Shown here: one piece after another, positions 44,722-56,100 of the stretch
How the letters are laid out: the number at the start of each line of letters is the position of its first letter
Numbering within the stretch: the first letter of the stretch is position 1
Source: Larimichthys crocea
Taxonomy: Eukaryota > Chordata > Actinopteri > Sciaenidae
Length of the DNA stretch: 64,000 bases
Direction of reading: 5' to 3'
Assembly: GCF_000972845.2 (NCBI RefSeq)
Contig: NC_040016.1
Coordinates: 9,940,701 to 10,004,700, forward strand
Translations under genes and position numbers: made by a program
The notes under the pieces: generated by a model
The model's database searches: none
What the model was told of the DNA's origin: nothing
The model's input: only the letters and a program-made list of their open reading frames with translations

Positions 44722-47700
44722 CTAGGCAGATCTCTGGGTATAGAAGAGAATATAGGCCTGAGTGTTGCACACTTCCTCCACACTGCAAACCTTCATCTCA
44801 GAGTCATTACAGTGGACCCAGAAACCTGGAAGACAAAGAAAAAGGGTTAAACAAGAAGGAGAAGAGCAGGAGTTCATAGGTTCATCTGAATCAAATCCGT
44901 TCCCTTCCTCACCTCCTTCTGTATTGTAGCAGTATGCGGTGTAGTGCCCTGAGCCGAAGCCTTTACCATGATGCATGACTACAGCGGACAGATCGTAGGT
45001 GTAGCCTCCTCTGTGGACAGAGTGACCTGAGCCTGTGCAGCAGTATGGTTTGATGTTCAGAACTTGGTCAAAGGCCACATGGACGCCGATTTTCTCCCTA
45101 TGGTTCCGCCCCGACCATCTGTCATGAGACAGGAAACAAGTTAGCGTCACGAGGATTCACATGCATCGTGACAAACATAAACACTTGGATATCAGCTGCA
45201 ACAAGACGCTTTATTAAAATGCTATCAATGTAAATATTATGACAAAATCAGCCCGAGGAGAAACTTGCCTGAAGCGTTTGAGGTGCAGCCGAAGAACCTG
45301 AGGTAAACGGTAGATCAGAAGCTGCTTACGCGCCTCTGACAGAACTAAGGGTTTGTGGGATGATTTCCGTCTTCTTTCTGTCAAACCACGAAACGAGGAC
45401 ATGGTCAAGTTATTCCACGAATGCATGTGATTGATGCAAGGCAACACAAGTTCTTACAATATATCAGGCTTTGCGAACACATAAAACATTTTGTGTGGTT
45501 GCCAGCAGAGTTTTTCACGTCACTGCCTCCTCTGAGGCGGTCAGCAGTGAGCCGACACTTTTTAACGCCAATATCAAGTCATTGTCCTCGGTCTCAAAGG
45601 AGAAGTGTTGGCCCACTGCTGGAGGCGCTGCTGCTCAGTCAAAACTGGACCAACCAACCAAAACACAGACTCCTGATTAAGACGTTTTTTAAACTTGAAA
45701 TCTTCAGTTTAATTCAATTTCAAAGTTCTATTTTGAACATTTATTCAAAAGTTATCTTTTAATGAATGTAATTCAAACAAAAGTCCAGTTTCTCTATTTC
45801 TATGTGAAACAGCATTATTAAAAAGCCATTTGTCAGAAATAAATAAATGAATATGAGAGAAACTGTGGGCTGGGATCCTGAATGAATTCAGGCTGAAACC
45901 ATCTCCCAAACCTTTAAACCCTGCTGACACGTCTCTGCGTTGTATTGAATTGTTTTGTACTGACTGTTGCAGTGGTTGCAGGCGTAGATGCTGCCTTCGA
46001 GAGCCTCCATCTCCGTAAACTTGGACAGCATCTCAGTGAGGGTGCAGCTGCGCTGGTAAGCTGTAGAGCCTGAGCCTTTGCCTATGCTGTGGTACCGCTC
46101 TGGAAACTCCAGAGACAAATCCCAAAATGGCTCAACCGTGTTAGATTTGTGCTTACAGGACAGACACGTCACCTAGAAAAAACAAAACACACGCAGCAAG
46201 AAGAGGTAAGGACTCTGGTAGTATAGTAGTTCTAGTAGTCTCCTCGCAAAAATACGACTGCTCAGGTTTTTACATCTACAAGTCTTTTTTTGGGTGATAT
46301 AAGATAAGATTATTTTTTTGGCCTTTAATGATAGGACAGCTGAAGATAGACAGGAAGCAGGGGGCAGAGAGAGGGGGAGTGACACGCAGTAAAGGGCCAT
46401 CCAACGCAGGATTCGAACCGGGGCCAGCTGCAGAGAGGACTGTAGCCTCTGCACACGTGGCGGCCGCAAACCCACTATGCTACCGACCGCCCCAAGTAAT
46501 TTTGTTTTTAAAGAGTCGTCATTGTGGAAGCCCTCGTCCTTTCACCGTTATAATGTTAAAGGCTTCTGAATGTCGACGGGGAGCAGCAACAAAAGCCAGA
46601 ATGGGTGAGTTATGAGGTACAAATAAGACCACACAGGCCTCACAATAAGAGCTCATTAAGTCAATACGTTATGTGAAATACACGCAGCTCCTGTACGTTC
46701 AACACTGAACAATCTGGGCTTTGTTAATCACACTGTGAAATGTTGACACACATCTGACGTGTTGACAGTCTCACCTGGCTGAGTAGCTGCCCGTGAAAGA
46801 TGGTGTTAAGAACCTTTAGCACTTGCTTGGACAGCTTCCTCTTTGTGATGGGGATAACTATCCTGCGTTTGGACCCCTCTGTGTCCAGCTCCTGCTGCAC
46901 CTTGTCCAGCAGCTCACACAGGAACTCCTGGGCGTCCTGCTGGTCGTACCCACGGAAAGCCGGGATGAGGTTCCACACGGAGTGTAGCATGGCGAAGGGA
47001 GACACTAAAGACCACCGGCCTGACCACATGACCCTGAAAAGAGTATGCAACTCGTGGCACAGAGACATCTGCTGGCGGGTGGAGCACCGAGTCTCCTTGG
47101 GCTGGACCAACTCTGCGGCCTGCGGGGGAGGCGGGGCACTTTCTTTTTTGCCCATGGGCAAATCCCAACCGCCCGCCTTCCCCATGCGTCCAAGAGGGCA
47201 TCCTGACAGTGTTGTGTTACCACTGCTGACTACACCTCCTGTCACACCCTTCATGCCCTGGGAGTGATTGGTCTTGGCCAGCAGCTCCTCAGTCTCACAC
47301 AGGTCCAAAGTGAGAAAACACTCCCTGAATTTCTGCAGGTGGCTCAGCACTTGCAATATTGAGTTCATGTAGCATGTGTTCCCCAAGTTGCGCAGACCAG
47401 TGACACCGGGAGCTAGTCTCCGGCGGGTTACCGCGTGCGTGGAGTAGTACCTCCTCAGTTTAGCAGCTCTGCCGTTCTGAGGAGCTTTTCGGGAAAGGGT
47501 TAAAAGGGAAGGCTTCTTGGGAGGAGGAGGAGGAGGTAGGCGTTCTGGAGGGTCGCGAAATTTGCTAGGAATGAGTGTGATGGTTGAACGTGGCGCCTGA
47601 GTAAGAAGCCGAGCACTCTTTCTTGGAGGGACACTGCCAAGCTCTTCCATGAGTCTCCTTTTCACCTCTTTTTTTTGTCTTCTAGCTTCCTCGAGTTTCT

Positions 47701-48187
47701 CTTTCCGCTGATTCTGCAGCTCCTGATGTTTGCTGATCCACATCTGAAGCATCTTCCCGAGAAGCGATTTCCTCCTGTGTCGCAGGGCCAGCTGCATGGC
47801 GGGCTGCGGCCCAGCTTCCCCAACCCAGGGGGTGCACTCGCCACCAATCGAGGAGCGAAGCGAGCGTCTGCCTGGGCTGCGAACAGTAGAGAGAGCCCCT
47901 CTGAGGAGTTTGAGGTCTCCCTCTGCGTTATCATTGAGTACATAGTCTCCACAGGCAAAACAGAAGACATCCAGCTCACGCACCTCCATAGCCAGTGGGT
48001 GGTGTGACTCCTGAAAGTGTTTGAGTGAGTGCTCTTCCATGAAATGTCCGCAGGCCACATGGGAGCACTTGAGGCAGGCCCACACTGAGTCGGTGGTGCT
48101 GCAGTCGACGCAGTGCCATTTCTGTGGATTGAGAATGGAATGGTCGTGGCCCATACGAAGGCGTCCGACGTGCTTACAACGATCCAT
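44722..48187 (-). CDS. usp49: USP49, ubiquitin carboxyl-terminal hydrolase 49 (5 coding exons)
   Basis: Coding exons (minus) 48187-46775, 46172-45965, 45377-45269, 45118-44913, 44825-44722; sum 2040 nt, 679 aa (human 688). The N-terminal ZnF-UBP domain starts [11 protein letters not shown] with paired Cys/His ([14 protein letters not shown]). A basic coiled region follows. The USP catalytic domain has the Cys box [13 protein letters not shown], the His box [16 protein letters not shown] and the last box [14 protein letters not shown], so catalysis looks intact. The family removes ubiquitin from histone H2B and supports co-transcriptional splicing; it is nuclear. The start is the first ATG in frame; a 13-codon upstream frame begins at 48251. 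The intron after exon 45269-45377 has a GC donor (AG|gcaagt). It converges tail to tail on tmcc2. Confidence 0.96.
46315..46495 (-). mobile_element. tRNA-derived SINE in usp49 intron
   Basis: On the minus strand GGGGCGGTCGGTAGCATAG (A-box type) is followed about 60 bp later by GGTTCGAATCC, a perfect B box (46409-46419). The tail towards 46315 is AT-rich. This is the head of a Pol III SINE, not a functional tRNA, because no cloverleaf or acceptor stem follows. Confidence 0.75.
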
Positions 48188-48745
48188 CTCTCCTGATGCA
48201 CATGTGGCCTCAGCGATAGGACACACGTCCTGGAACCAAGCTGCGACTCATTCTGAGGACAAGAAGTACAATTAAGATCTGACGGTACAAAGACATGCTG
48301 TGATTATTATGCAAATTAATGAGCATGTACAGGCTGTACTGTATACGTGAGAGGTAATTATAAAAAAGGTACACATACTGTAAAGGTAGTTTGCTTGATC
48401 AGGTTTGGGAAAACATCTGCAGAGAACTCAACAGCACCGCTCAGCTCGATCATCCATGTCCACCGTCACCGTCGGCAGCAGCAGCAGGAACGTTCTGACA
48501 GACAGGTATGAAATCAAATGAATGGCGCATCAGGACTCAATGCACCAAATAATATAATGACACAATGCATCAAAACTAGGAGCATCAATATCCATTTAGA
48601 AATAAAATATTTGCTGAGAAGACTGGTCACCACACCAACATTTAAGAAGTTCTCATTAACACATACTTTGACTGGCCATTCACTAACGTGGGATAATAAA
48701 TGATTTAAGTTTATTGTACACCATCTACAAACTGAATGATTTTAG

Positions 48746-49015
48746 GGGCGGCTGTCAAGGCTCAGGATGTAGAGCGGGTCATTCATTAATCCGATGATCC
48801 CCGGCTCCTCCGGTCATGTTGAAGAGTCCTTGAGCAAGATACTGTACCCCAAAAAAAGCTCCTGAAGGCTGTTCTATCAGTGTATGAATGGTTAGCTCTG
48901 AAAAACTGATGCCATCAGTGTATAAATGTGTGTGTGTGAATGAGATACATAATGTAAAAGTGCCTTGAGTGTTCAGAACACTAAAAAGGTGCTACATAAG
49001 TACAGTCCATTTACC
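48746..49015 (+). mobile_element. tRNA-like SINE or related repeat
   Basis: It begins with an A-box-like 'ggctcaggatgtagagcggg', runs through 'gagtccttgagcaagatact', and ends 'tacataagtacagtccattt', a common fish repeat layout. A shorter relative is at about 52090-52265. Confidence 0.6.
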
Positions 49016-49319
49016 ATTTTAATTAAACAATACCAGACACTGAAAACACAGTCTGCACAACAGACAGGGGGCCACAGTCGGGCTGTAATTTTTCTTTTGA
49101 CTTTAGATATGCAAAATAGGATGTGCATCGTGTCTAAAAAAAAAAAAAAAAAACTTTATGAATGCAACACAGTTTTATACAAGGCTTTCCTTTCTTTCTT
49201 TATGTGCTGAAGGGTATTTTAGAGGTTTTAGACTTCACAAAGAGCTGGTTCTGGGTGGTACACACTGACAGGATAAAGAAAGCATATGCATGACATTGCC
49301 TGTAGGTTTCTGAAGAGTG

Positions 49320-49680
49320 GTGCTGACTGCCGCCATGTTAGCAGTCTCCTCCAACTCTTGGCTAATTTAAAAAGCGGCATAGGCGTGGATCACCGGCGGA
49401 CCGAATGACGTCTAATAAGCCATCTATAACGACACCCACCTGTCAATCAAAGCAGCCTCGCTGTTAATTATGCGCAACTTGAGTTCTATAAAAATTCAGA
49501 CTCAGTACCGTTGTCATGAATGGGGAAATTAGCTATAGAGACCAAAACAGTTTTTTTTTTTTTAAACATGAAGTTGGACATTTAGACATGGGGACTTATG
49601 GAGGCTGACCCTTCTGCATTGGCTTCACTTCAGAGCCACAGAGGTAGCCGCTTGGTGGTACACCAGTGAGATTGCGGCCC
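49320..49680 (+). mobile_element. Interspersed repeat, family R, copy 4
   Basis: It shares 'gtcaatcaaagc', 'gctgttaattatgc', 'gggaaattagctatagagac' and 'acatggggacttatggagg' with the other R copies and carries the half missing from the tmcc2-usp49 copies. Confidence 0.55.
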
Positions 49681-49740
49681 CATTTTAAATATAAATATAA
49701 TAAATATGTAACACCGGGTTATACAAATAAAATTGACTTG

Positions 49741-50064
49741 AAAGTCTGGTGTGTAAGATTGGGGGCCTCTAGTACCAGAATAAGACAGACATGAGATATA
49801 TTATTCATAACTATGTTTTCATGCATGTACAAGCACCTAAAATTTTTGTTTTTGTCACTTAAAAATTAGCCTTTTATATCTACAGTGGGAGCAGGTCCTC
49901 TTCCATGCATGTTTCTACAGTGGCCCAGAACAGACAAACTAAACACTGACTTTTCAAATGTTGTTTCTCCTTTACACTAGGAAGGCGAGAGTGATGCGAG
50001 GAGATTGCAATAGAGCGATTACACCACTAGATGCAAACTAAATCCTACACACCGGACCTTTAAA
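49741..50064 (+). mobile_element. Family M inverted-repeat element, copy 2
   Basis: The ends are AAAGTCTGGTGTGTAAGATT and, inverted, 'ctacacaccggacctttaaa'. The interior has the family blocks noted at copy 1. It has no coding capacity. Confidence 0.8.
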
Positions 50065-50559
50065 GTACGGATTATTTATTGGCAACTGTTGGAATTAAAA
50101 CAAAATAAAGTACATATTTTATGGTTTCTTATTGAAACATGACAGACTAATAATTAAACTGTGTTGACATGGCTGTCTGTCCATTTAAACACTGTGGTTA
50201 ATCCATGTAATTGCATGGATTACTCTCTCTTTGTGTTAAATCATCCACTACTTTTTTTTTTTTAAATAACTCATAAAAACACACCTTTGAACTCACAAGT
50301 CGGTGCAACTGGTTTCTAGTTGAGCTTGCATACCCAAATCATGCCTACGCATGATGTGATGTTGTGTCTATTCACGCATGATATAACACAAATGTTACCA
50401 ATATCTTCCCTTTAGCTGTGTTTTTATTATTTTTAAAAAAAAGCTGTTCTGACTGGCTTTCTTCTTCTTCTTCTTCTTAACGCCATTGCTAAGCTACCCC
50501 ACCACCATCCCCATGTTCAGCCCAGAACAAAGAGCAGCCAAAGAGAGGCACCACTCTGC

Positions 50560-51330
50560 AGGAACATCCAACAACTTTGTTACTCTGAGGCAGCAACTTA
50601 GCTACCGCCTGCTAACCCCCGCTAAGCTACAAGCGGCTGTGGCCACGGGATTAGCGTCGCCTAGCCTTTTTTTTTTTTGGGTTGTCCTTCCCTCTTAAAT
50701 AACGTTTTAAAAAATAACACACATAACACAGCTACCGTGTGTGTTATTATCCCGCTGTGGTAGCTGCCGTTAGCTGCACGGCTAACAGTCGAAGTTAACC
50801 TAACGGCTGTTGTTGGCTAACGGTAACTAACTAACTAACACTGTGCAGCTTAGCTCGTGAGCTAGCCCAACTGCCAACCGTTAACCGTTAATTTTTTTTT
50901 TTTAAACTCCGCGGTGACTTCAGCACAGAAAGCCGGTTAATGCTGCACACCAACGGCCGGGCCCCTTTGTCGGTGTCCGTTACTACATTTGTTAACATCT
51001 GAGAATGAAGGGAGAGGGGGAAAAAAGCTGGGTAACGTTACCATCGCCAACATCCATCCATCCGGTACACTCAGCCTCTCTCTCTCCCTCTCTTGGTTGT
51101 TGTCCTCCTCCTCACACACACAGATTGAACAACCCAACTCTCGATCCGAGCCCAGACCCCGCTGTTCTCATTGGACCGGGGCTGAGCGGCAGCCGGGCTC
51201 CCATTGGCGGAGTGGCTGAACAACAGGCAGCAGGATGGACCGTCCGTCCGTCCACCCACCGAGGCCACATGGAACAATAACCGAGGCTACGCTGCACAAA
51301 CCGGGCAAACACTTAACCCCCGCCCCTGCC
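50560..51330 (-). promoter_or_regulatory. usp49: CpG-rich region, probable usp49 promoter and non-coding exon
   Basis: This is the only CpG-rich, GC-box and CCAAT-box-bearing stretch (CATTGG at about 51170 and 51211) between usp49 and med20, and no other gene claims it. A possible minus-strand donor (gtaacg, near 51036) could end a first exon. The left part (50570-50660 and 50758-50890) is packed with GCTAAC, GTTAGC and TTAGCT words. Assignment to usp49 is by position. Confidence 0.5.
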
Positions 51331-51590
51331 GAATAACTAACCCCTGTAAAAGCCCCATGTGTCAGATGGTTTGTGGTAATCTAATAAAATGCATTTAAGG
51401 GGGGGATGAGTAGTATTTAAGCACAGGATATAAGGCTGAGGTTGTGTTGAAGCATGTCATGTGCAAGAGGCCTCCATCACTGGAAATGATTTATGCAAGT
51501 TCGCAAAGGGAGAAACTGGTGCCAAGTTGTAACCCAGCTCAATTAAAATTTTATTTATACAGCTCCAAATCATAAGTTATCTTGTGACAC

Positions 51591-51815
51591 TTTAAAGGTC
51601 AAGTGTGTAAGATTAGGGGGCCTCTATTTTCAGAATATAATATTCATAACTATGTATAAACACCTGAAAATAAAAATATTTTTTGTTTTTGTCACTTAAA
51701 AATGAACCTTTTATATCTACACTGGCCCAGAACAGACAAACTAAATACTGACTCTATAGGGAGGGCCTTTCAAAGGTTGTTTCTACTTTGATGTGAGGTG
51801 ATTGCAATGCAGTGT
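51591..51815 (+). mobile_element. Family M inverted-repeat element, copy 3, truncated
   Basis: It starts TTTAAAGGTCAAGTGTGTAA and follows copy 2 through 'cccagaacagacaaact' before stopping near 'gattgcaatgcag' without the right terminal repeat. Confidence 0.75.
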
Positions 51816-53303
51816 TGACATAGAGAGAGAGAGCGGGTCATTATTTACAGAGACTCAACAATTCCCACCATGAGCAAACACTCACTCATCAATGCCAGCA
51901 AGGAAAAACTTCCTTTTAACAGGCAGAAACCTTGAGCAGAACCTAGCTGAAGCAAGGCTGCTGCAATTTACTGTTTTTTTAAAACAGATTTCTAAATTTT
52001 AGACCCATTATTTTTTGTAGAAGAACCATGTACTTTTCATTAATTCATACTTTCTCCCCTGTCATAGACTCTCCTCACAGTGGACAGTAGCCTGCCAAAC
52101 ACTAGTGGTGAAAGCAAGAATTCAGATTCTTGGTTCCAGTGGCCTTGGGCAAGATACTGAACCTCCAAATTGCTCCTGAAGGCTGCACCAGGGGTATGTG
52201 AATGAATTACAGTAGCTCCCCAAAACTGATGGTGAAACTGGTGAAAACAAGTATTCAGATCCTTTACTTCAACTAAAGTAGCAATAATGTAATAACATAA
52301 AGGTTCTCAATAATAAAACACTCCTTTCTCAGTTGTATATATTATAGTAGTACTTAATTATTATACACTGGCTGACACTGTCAGAGCGGTATTACTGATA
52401 GATGTTTCTAATATTATGGTCCCAATATCTCAAAATATTAGAAATACCTCTCAATATAATGCACTCCTGTACAACAACAGCATCCATTAAGACTTCAATA
52501 ATAAGCATAAAGTAGAATTATCTTTCTAACAGCGACAGCAACAAAAACAACAACATTATATGCTTTATAATTTATGGCAGAGTTGTTGTATTGGATCATA
52601 TTAGATTGTACAAGTGAAGCGAGTGATCCCATCTCCACAGGTGTTTTCAGTTATGTTGCCTGATTAGACACTCTCACAGCAGGAAGCACAGGTGTGAATA
52701 ATAAAATGAATGATGGCTGAATTCCAGTTAGCTGTTGTCATGATCAACCAGTCCCTTGTTAATGTTATTTGTTAACACTCGTGGTTTTCATACTCAAATT
52801 ACTCCAACAAATAAAAGAGAGCCTTGTTCATGTTACCTGTATTTTATTGCTACAAGTCAGAATGTGTCATGAATGTGAACAATCAATGAACTGAGATCCT
52901 CAGGTCTCTGTATAGATGAGTCCTTGTGTTCAGTCCTTGTGTAAATCACTAAGGTTTTTCCTGTTTAAAGCTTTATTAACTACTTAAACATCAGCCACCA
53001 CCCATTACAGGAAATCTAATCAAGATAGACCGATATCTCTAGAGAATGTTACAACTCCACCAAGAGGACATTTGAAGGGAATGATTATAAAAGAAAACAG
53101 AGAGACTGGCAACTGTTCTTTTTTAGGTCTCTTTAATACAAGATACTTTCATCAGATAGTAATATTGAGGCTCCAGAAATAAGAATAAAAAAACTCCAGG
53201 CTTTCAAAAATGCCTGGATACCACACTGATCCACAGGACCAGAATTAAAGCAACATCAATACAAACATTAAAAAAAATAGATCTTTACATTATCACTGAT
53301 GAC
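51816..53303. other. Intergenic DNA and med20 3' UTR
   Basis: Mostly unique AT-rich sequence with a SINE remnant near 52090-52265. The part next to 53303 is the 3' UTR of med20 on the minus strand; its end was not determined. Confidence 0.4.
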
Positions 53304-55724
53304 TCAACGCACGTTACTTCCTGGGATTTGTTGTTTACGAAGTTTGTTGAACAACTCCAGGTACTGAGTCATGGTGTCAACAGAGTCTGCTGGTGCAAAG
53401 AGTCCTTCAGGCTTGGCAGCAAACACAGACGGCAGCTCGGGGACGCTAGAGCCGAGAAAGGACTGCATGAACTCCTTCACGAGGTTCCAGCAGTCCCCTG
53501 GAACAACACAAGGACAGTACTCCACCTGAGGAAACACAACAAGAGTTTAATGCCGTCACAGCGGGAAAATTCAATGTTTCCACTCTCACTCATATGCAAT
53601 ATACCTCTACTGATATCCCTCTGGCGCTGGAGCTCATTGTCACAGTACCCACTTTTATCAAGAAGTCACAGTAACGGTATCTCGAACCACGACACTCCAC
53701 CTTGTGCCCCTTGGCATTTTGGAAGTGACTTTTTAGCTTCACCATGAGAACGTCAAAGTTCGCGTCGGCTATCAGGCAGGGTCCACCTTCAAACAGAGCC
53801 AGGCAGCTCAGGGGAGTTTCAGAGTTGTGCATCACGTATAAGAGCTTGGTGGGCTGACCTGTAACAGAAAGGCAGGACTGACCGTCAGAGGTGTCACGTA
53901 AACACGTTTATTCAGTCAAATACTGTATTTATGTACAAGTATTTTCACTTTGTGGGTGTACTGTGGTGACTTACAAAATACATACAAACTATTAAACTAT
54001 GATGAATTGTTATGGTTTACTAAATACAGCAGTATATCACTTGTTATGACAATATTAACACTATAAGACACTATTTTACCATTACTTACACATATATGCT
54101 GTCACATTATTAAATGCAAAAACTTTTCGTTGAAAGGATTAACGCTTTATTTTGGAATTTGTAATAACACTTCATCTATTTTAAACATGAAGACAAGTTA
54201 ACTTGTCAAAAAGAAAAACATTTGGAGAACATCTTGGTTCTGGAGGGCTTTCTAAGGAGAAAATAACCCTGATCATGAGAAAAAAAACTTGAGGACTTGG
54301 ACTTGTGTGAAACTTTCTCAGGCAGGGTGGTCTAAACAATGCTGCTATTGAGTTGCACTGCAGGAAATGTAAGCTTCAGGGATTTTTAGAGCAATATTAT
54401 TGACTCTGAGGTCTTCCATAAAGTCTGAGTTTAATATTTTATTCATAGGCAGATTAAAAAAACACCTATGACAGCTGAATGACGGACGTAAAAACAAGCT
54501 CTTAAATATGAAACTATTATGATCTTACAAAACATCTGCATAGACACGAACATAAAGTAGTAACTGGCTCCAGTTGGTCACCTGTGACTCTCCTATGTAG
54601 GCTAGATGACTACTGTGCTACGTGATCAGGTGCACAGGTGACAGCAACAGCAATATACAGCCAACTTACCAATGCATACAAACTACTACAAACTAGCACA
54701 CATCAAAATTGACAAAAACTCCAGATATTCTGGCTTCTGTGTCTTATGTCCCCAAACTTTGCAATACTTGCAAACCGAATTTGCATTGTGTACTGTCAAC
54801 TGTTTACTCTGTATTTTTTTATTTTTTCTGTTTATACTGTAAACTCAGTGTATACTGCCATATTGCCATATTTATACTGATAATTCTGTTTATACTGTGC
54901 CATATTCCCACACAGATACTGTTAGACTGTTTTGTGTTGTTCATTCTGTTCATACTGCCATATTTATACTATTTATAGCTTCCAGACTTGCCAGTCTTTT
55001 AGCTTGTATATATATTTTTATTTTATTTTATTTTTTTTACCTATGCTTTATATTTCATGTTTATTGCTGTTTGCACCGGCATAAGAGGGAAACGCAATTT
55101 CAATTCTCTGTATGTCCTGTACATGTGGCAGCGTTGATAATAAAGTTGACTTGAACTTAGTAACTTGAATTGCTACTGAAGACAGACTCTATATTTTTTG
55201 TGCAAAAATCACTATACTCTGTCTGCAAAATGCAACCAACCACTCTGTGCAATATCCCTGCGTGCACGTCACTTTACTACCGACCATCAATATTTTCATA
55301 CAAACATTTACTGATGTGAGAGAAGCAGAGGTTTCAACGTTACCGCTGACATTTCCTGTCGCATGGTATGTCTCACAGTCCACACAGAAGCTGCCCTGCT
55401 TCACAGCACCCAGCTGCTCCAGCTTCTTGTGCAGGATGTCCACTGTCTGCTGCACACTCTTGCCCTCGGCCACAGGCACCTGGCACACACTGCGGGACGG
55501 ACAAACAAACAGGACAAACAGGACAAACAGGACAAACAGGACATCAGCATCACGTTAGAGAACAGCAGCGTGCTCTGCAGGGAGCCAGGTAAACACGTGC
55601 ATGCGATAAAAAACAGCACGTGCGATGGTTTAAAAAAATAAGATACAAGTAAATTAAGGAAATCAAAGTTTAATATTTAAATAGAGTTAAAATAAATAAA
55701 ATTATCTCACCAAGTCACCCCCAT
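53304..55724 (-). CDS. med20: MED20, Mediator complex subunit 20 (4 coding exons)
   Basis: Coding exons (minus) 55724-55711, 55489-55344, 53858-53605, 53525-53304; sum 636 nt, 211 aa (human 212). The start [20 protein letters not shown], the middle [20 protein letters not shown] and [18 protein letters not shown], and the end [15 protein letters not shown] follow the family closely. MED20 folds as one half of the MED18-MED20 beta-barrel pair in the head module of Mediator and helps RNA polymerase II initiation; it is nuclear. The first exon carries only 14 coding bases. The second intron (53859-55343) contains a LINE fragment. It is divergent from bysl and shares its promoter. Confidence 0.96.
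54690..55165 (+). mobile_element. LINE 3'-UTR fragment in med20 intron
   Basis: T-rich sequence with repeated 'ctgtttatactg' and 'tgccatatttatactg' ends in 'gtcctgtacatgtggcag...aataaagttgacttga'. The same end, inverted, is at 22648-22890. It is antisense to med20. Confidence 0.7.
55505..55540. repeat. 9-bp minisatellite next to med20 splice acceptor
   Basis: There are four exact copies of ACAAACAGG. Read on the minus strand (CCTGTTTGT) they form most of the U-rich tract 15-50 bases upstream of the med20 exon 2 acceptor. Confidence 0.9.
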
Positions 55725-56100
55725 TGATGTTTTTGTCTCCAACTGTTTTCTTGAGTACTTCCGGCTAAAATGTGAAACTTCCGGTGAAGTTAAACTTGAG
55801 TACTTCCGGCTAAAATGTGAAACTTCCGGTGAAGTTAAATCAGAATAATTAATTCAATTTTGAATAATTAACATTTTAACCAACCAGAAAAACTATTGTA
55901 TATTCACATAGCGTTGAAAATAAAAATATAATTAAAAAAAAATATTTTCTCGATAGGTTCAAGACGTTTCGAAGCACGTTACGTCACTTCCTCCCGTTAT
56001 GGACGTCCACACGTGTTGAATGAGCGACTGTTTACAGTGTTTGTTAGTTTTAAGCCTTTAACCATCATTGTAGCTCCACGTCTTCTTTTAAACTACAGCG
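55725..56100. promoter_or_regulatory. Bidirectional med20/bysl promoter with duplicated ETS block
   Basis: The ATGs of med20 (minus) and bysl (plus) are 376 bp apart. A perfect 45-bp tandem duplication (55750-55794 and 55795-55839) gives four ACTTCCGG sites (55757, 55777, 55802, 55822), the ETS/GABP consensus in reverse. Nearer bysl are TTACGTCA (CRE/ATF type, about 55979) and an E box CACGTG at 56010-56015. ETS, CRE and E-box combinations are typical of housekeeping divergent promoters. No TATA box was seen. Confidence 0.8.

Larger units (their letters stand above)
48253..50470. other. usp49 5' region: intron and repeat-filled DNA
   Basis: An acceptor (ttgtcctcag on the minus strand) ends at 48253, so usp49 must have at least one further 5' non-coding exon to the right. 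A poly(A) run lies at 49138-49155. Specific repeats are listed separately; no other gene was seen. Confidence 0.5.

Noticed and set aside
36600..45450. A biological palindrome or inverted gene triplication of tmcc2/usp49 ends
   Set aside because: Two different symmetry centres, an N gap exactly at the repeat edge, and deletion-rich extra copies fit an assembly error better.
46409..46494. A tRNA gene
   Set aside because: A and B boxes are present but there is no cloverleaf or acceptor stem; it is a SINE head.
47662..48201. A 179-residue frame overlapping usp49
   Set aside because: It is an out-of-frame shadow of the usp49 first coding exon.
55505..55540. A CRISPR-like or satellite array
   Set aside because: Units are 9 bp, adjacent and without spacers, in a vertebrate intron.
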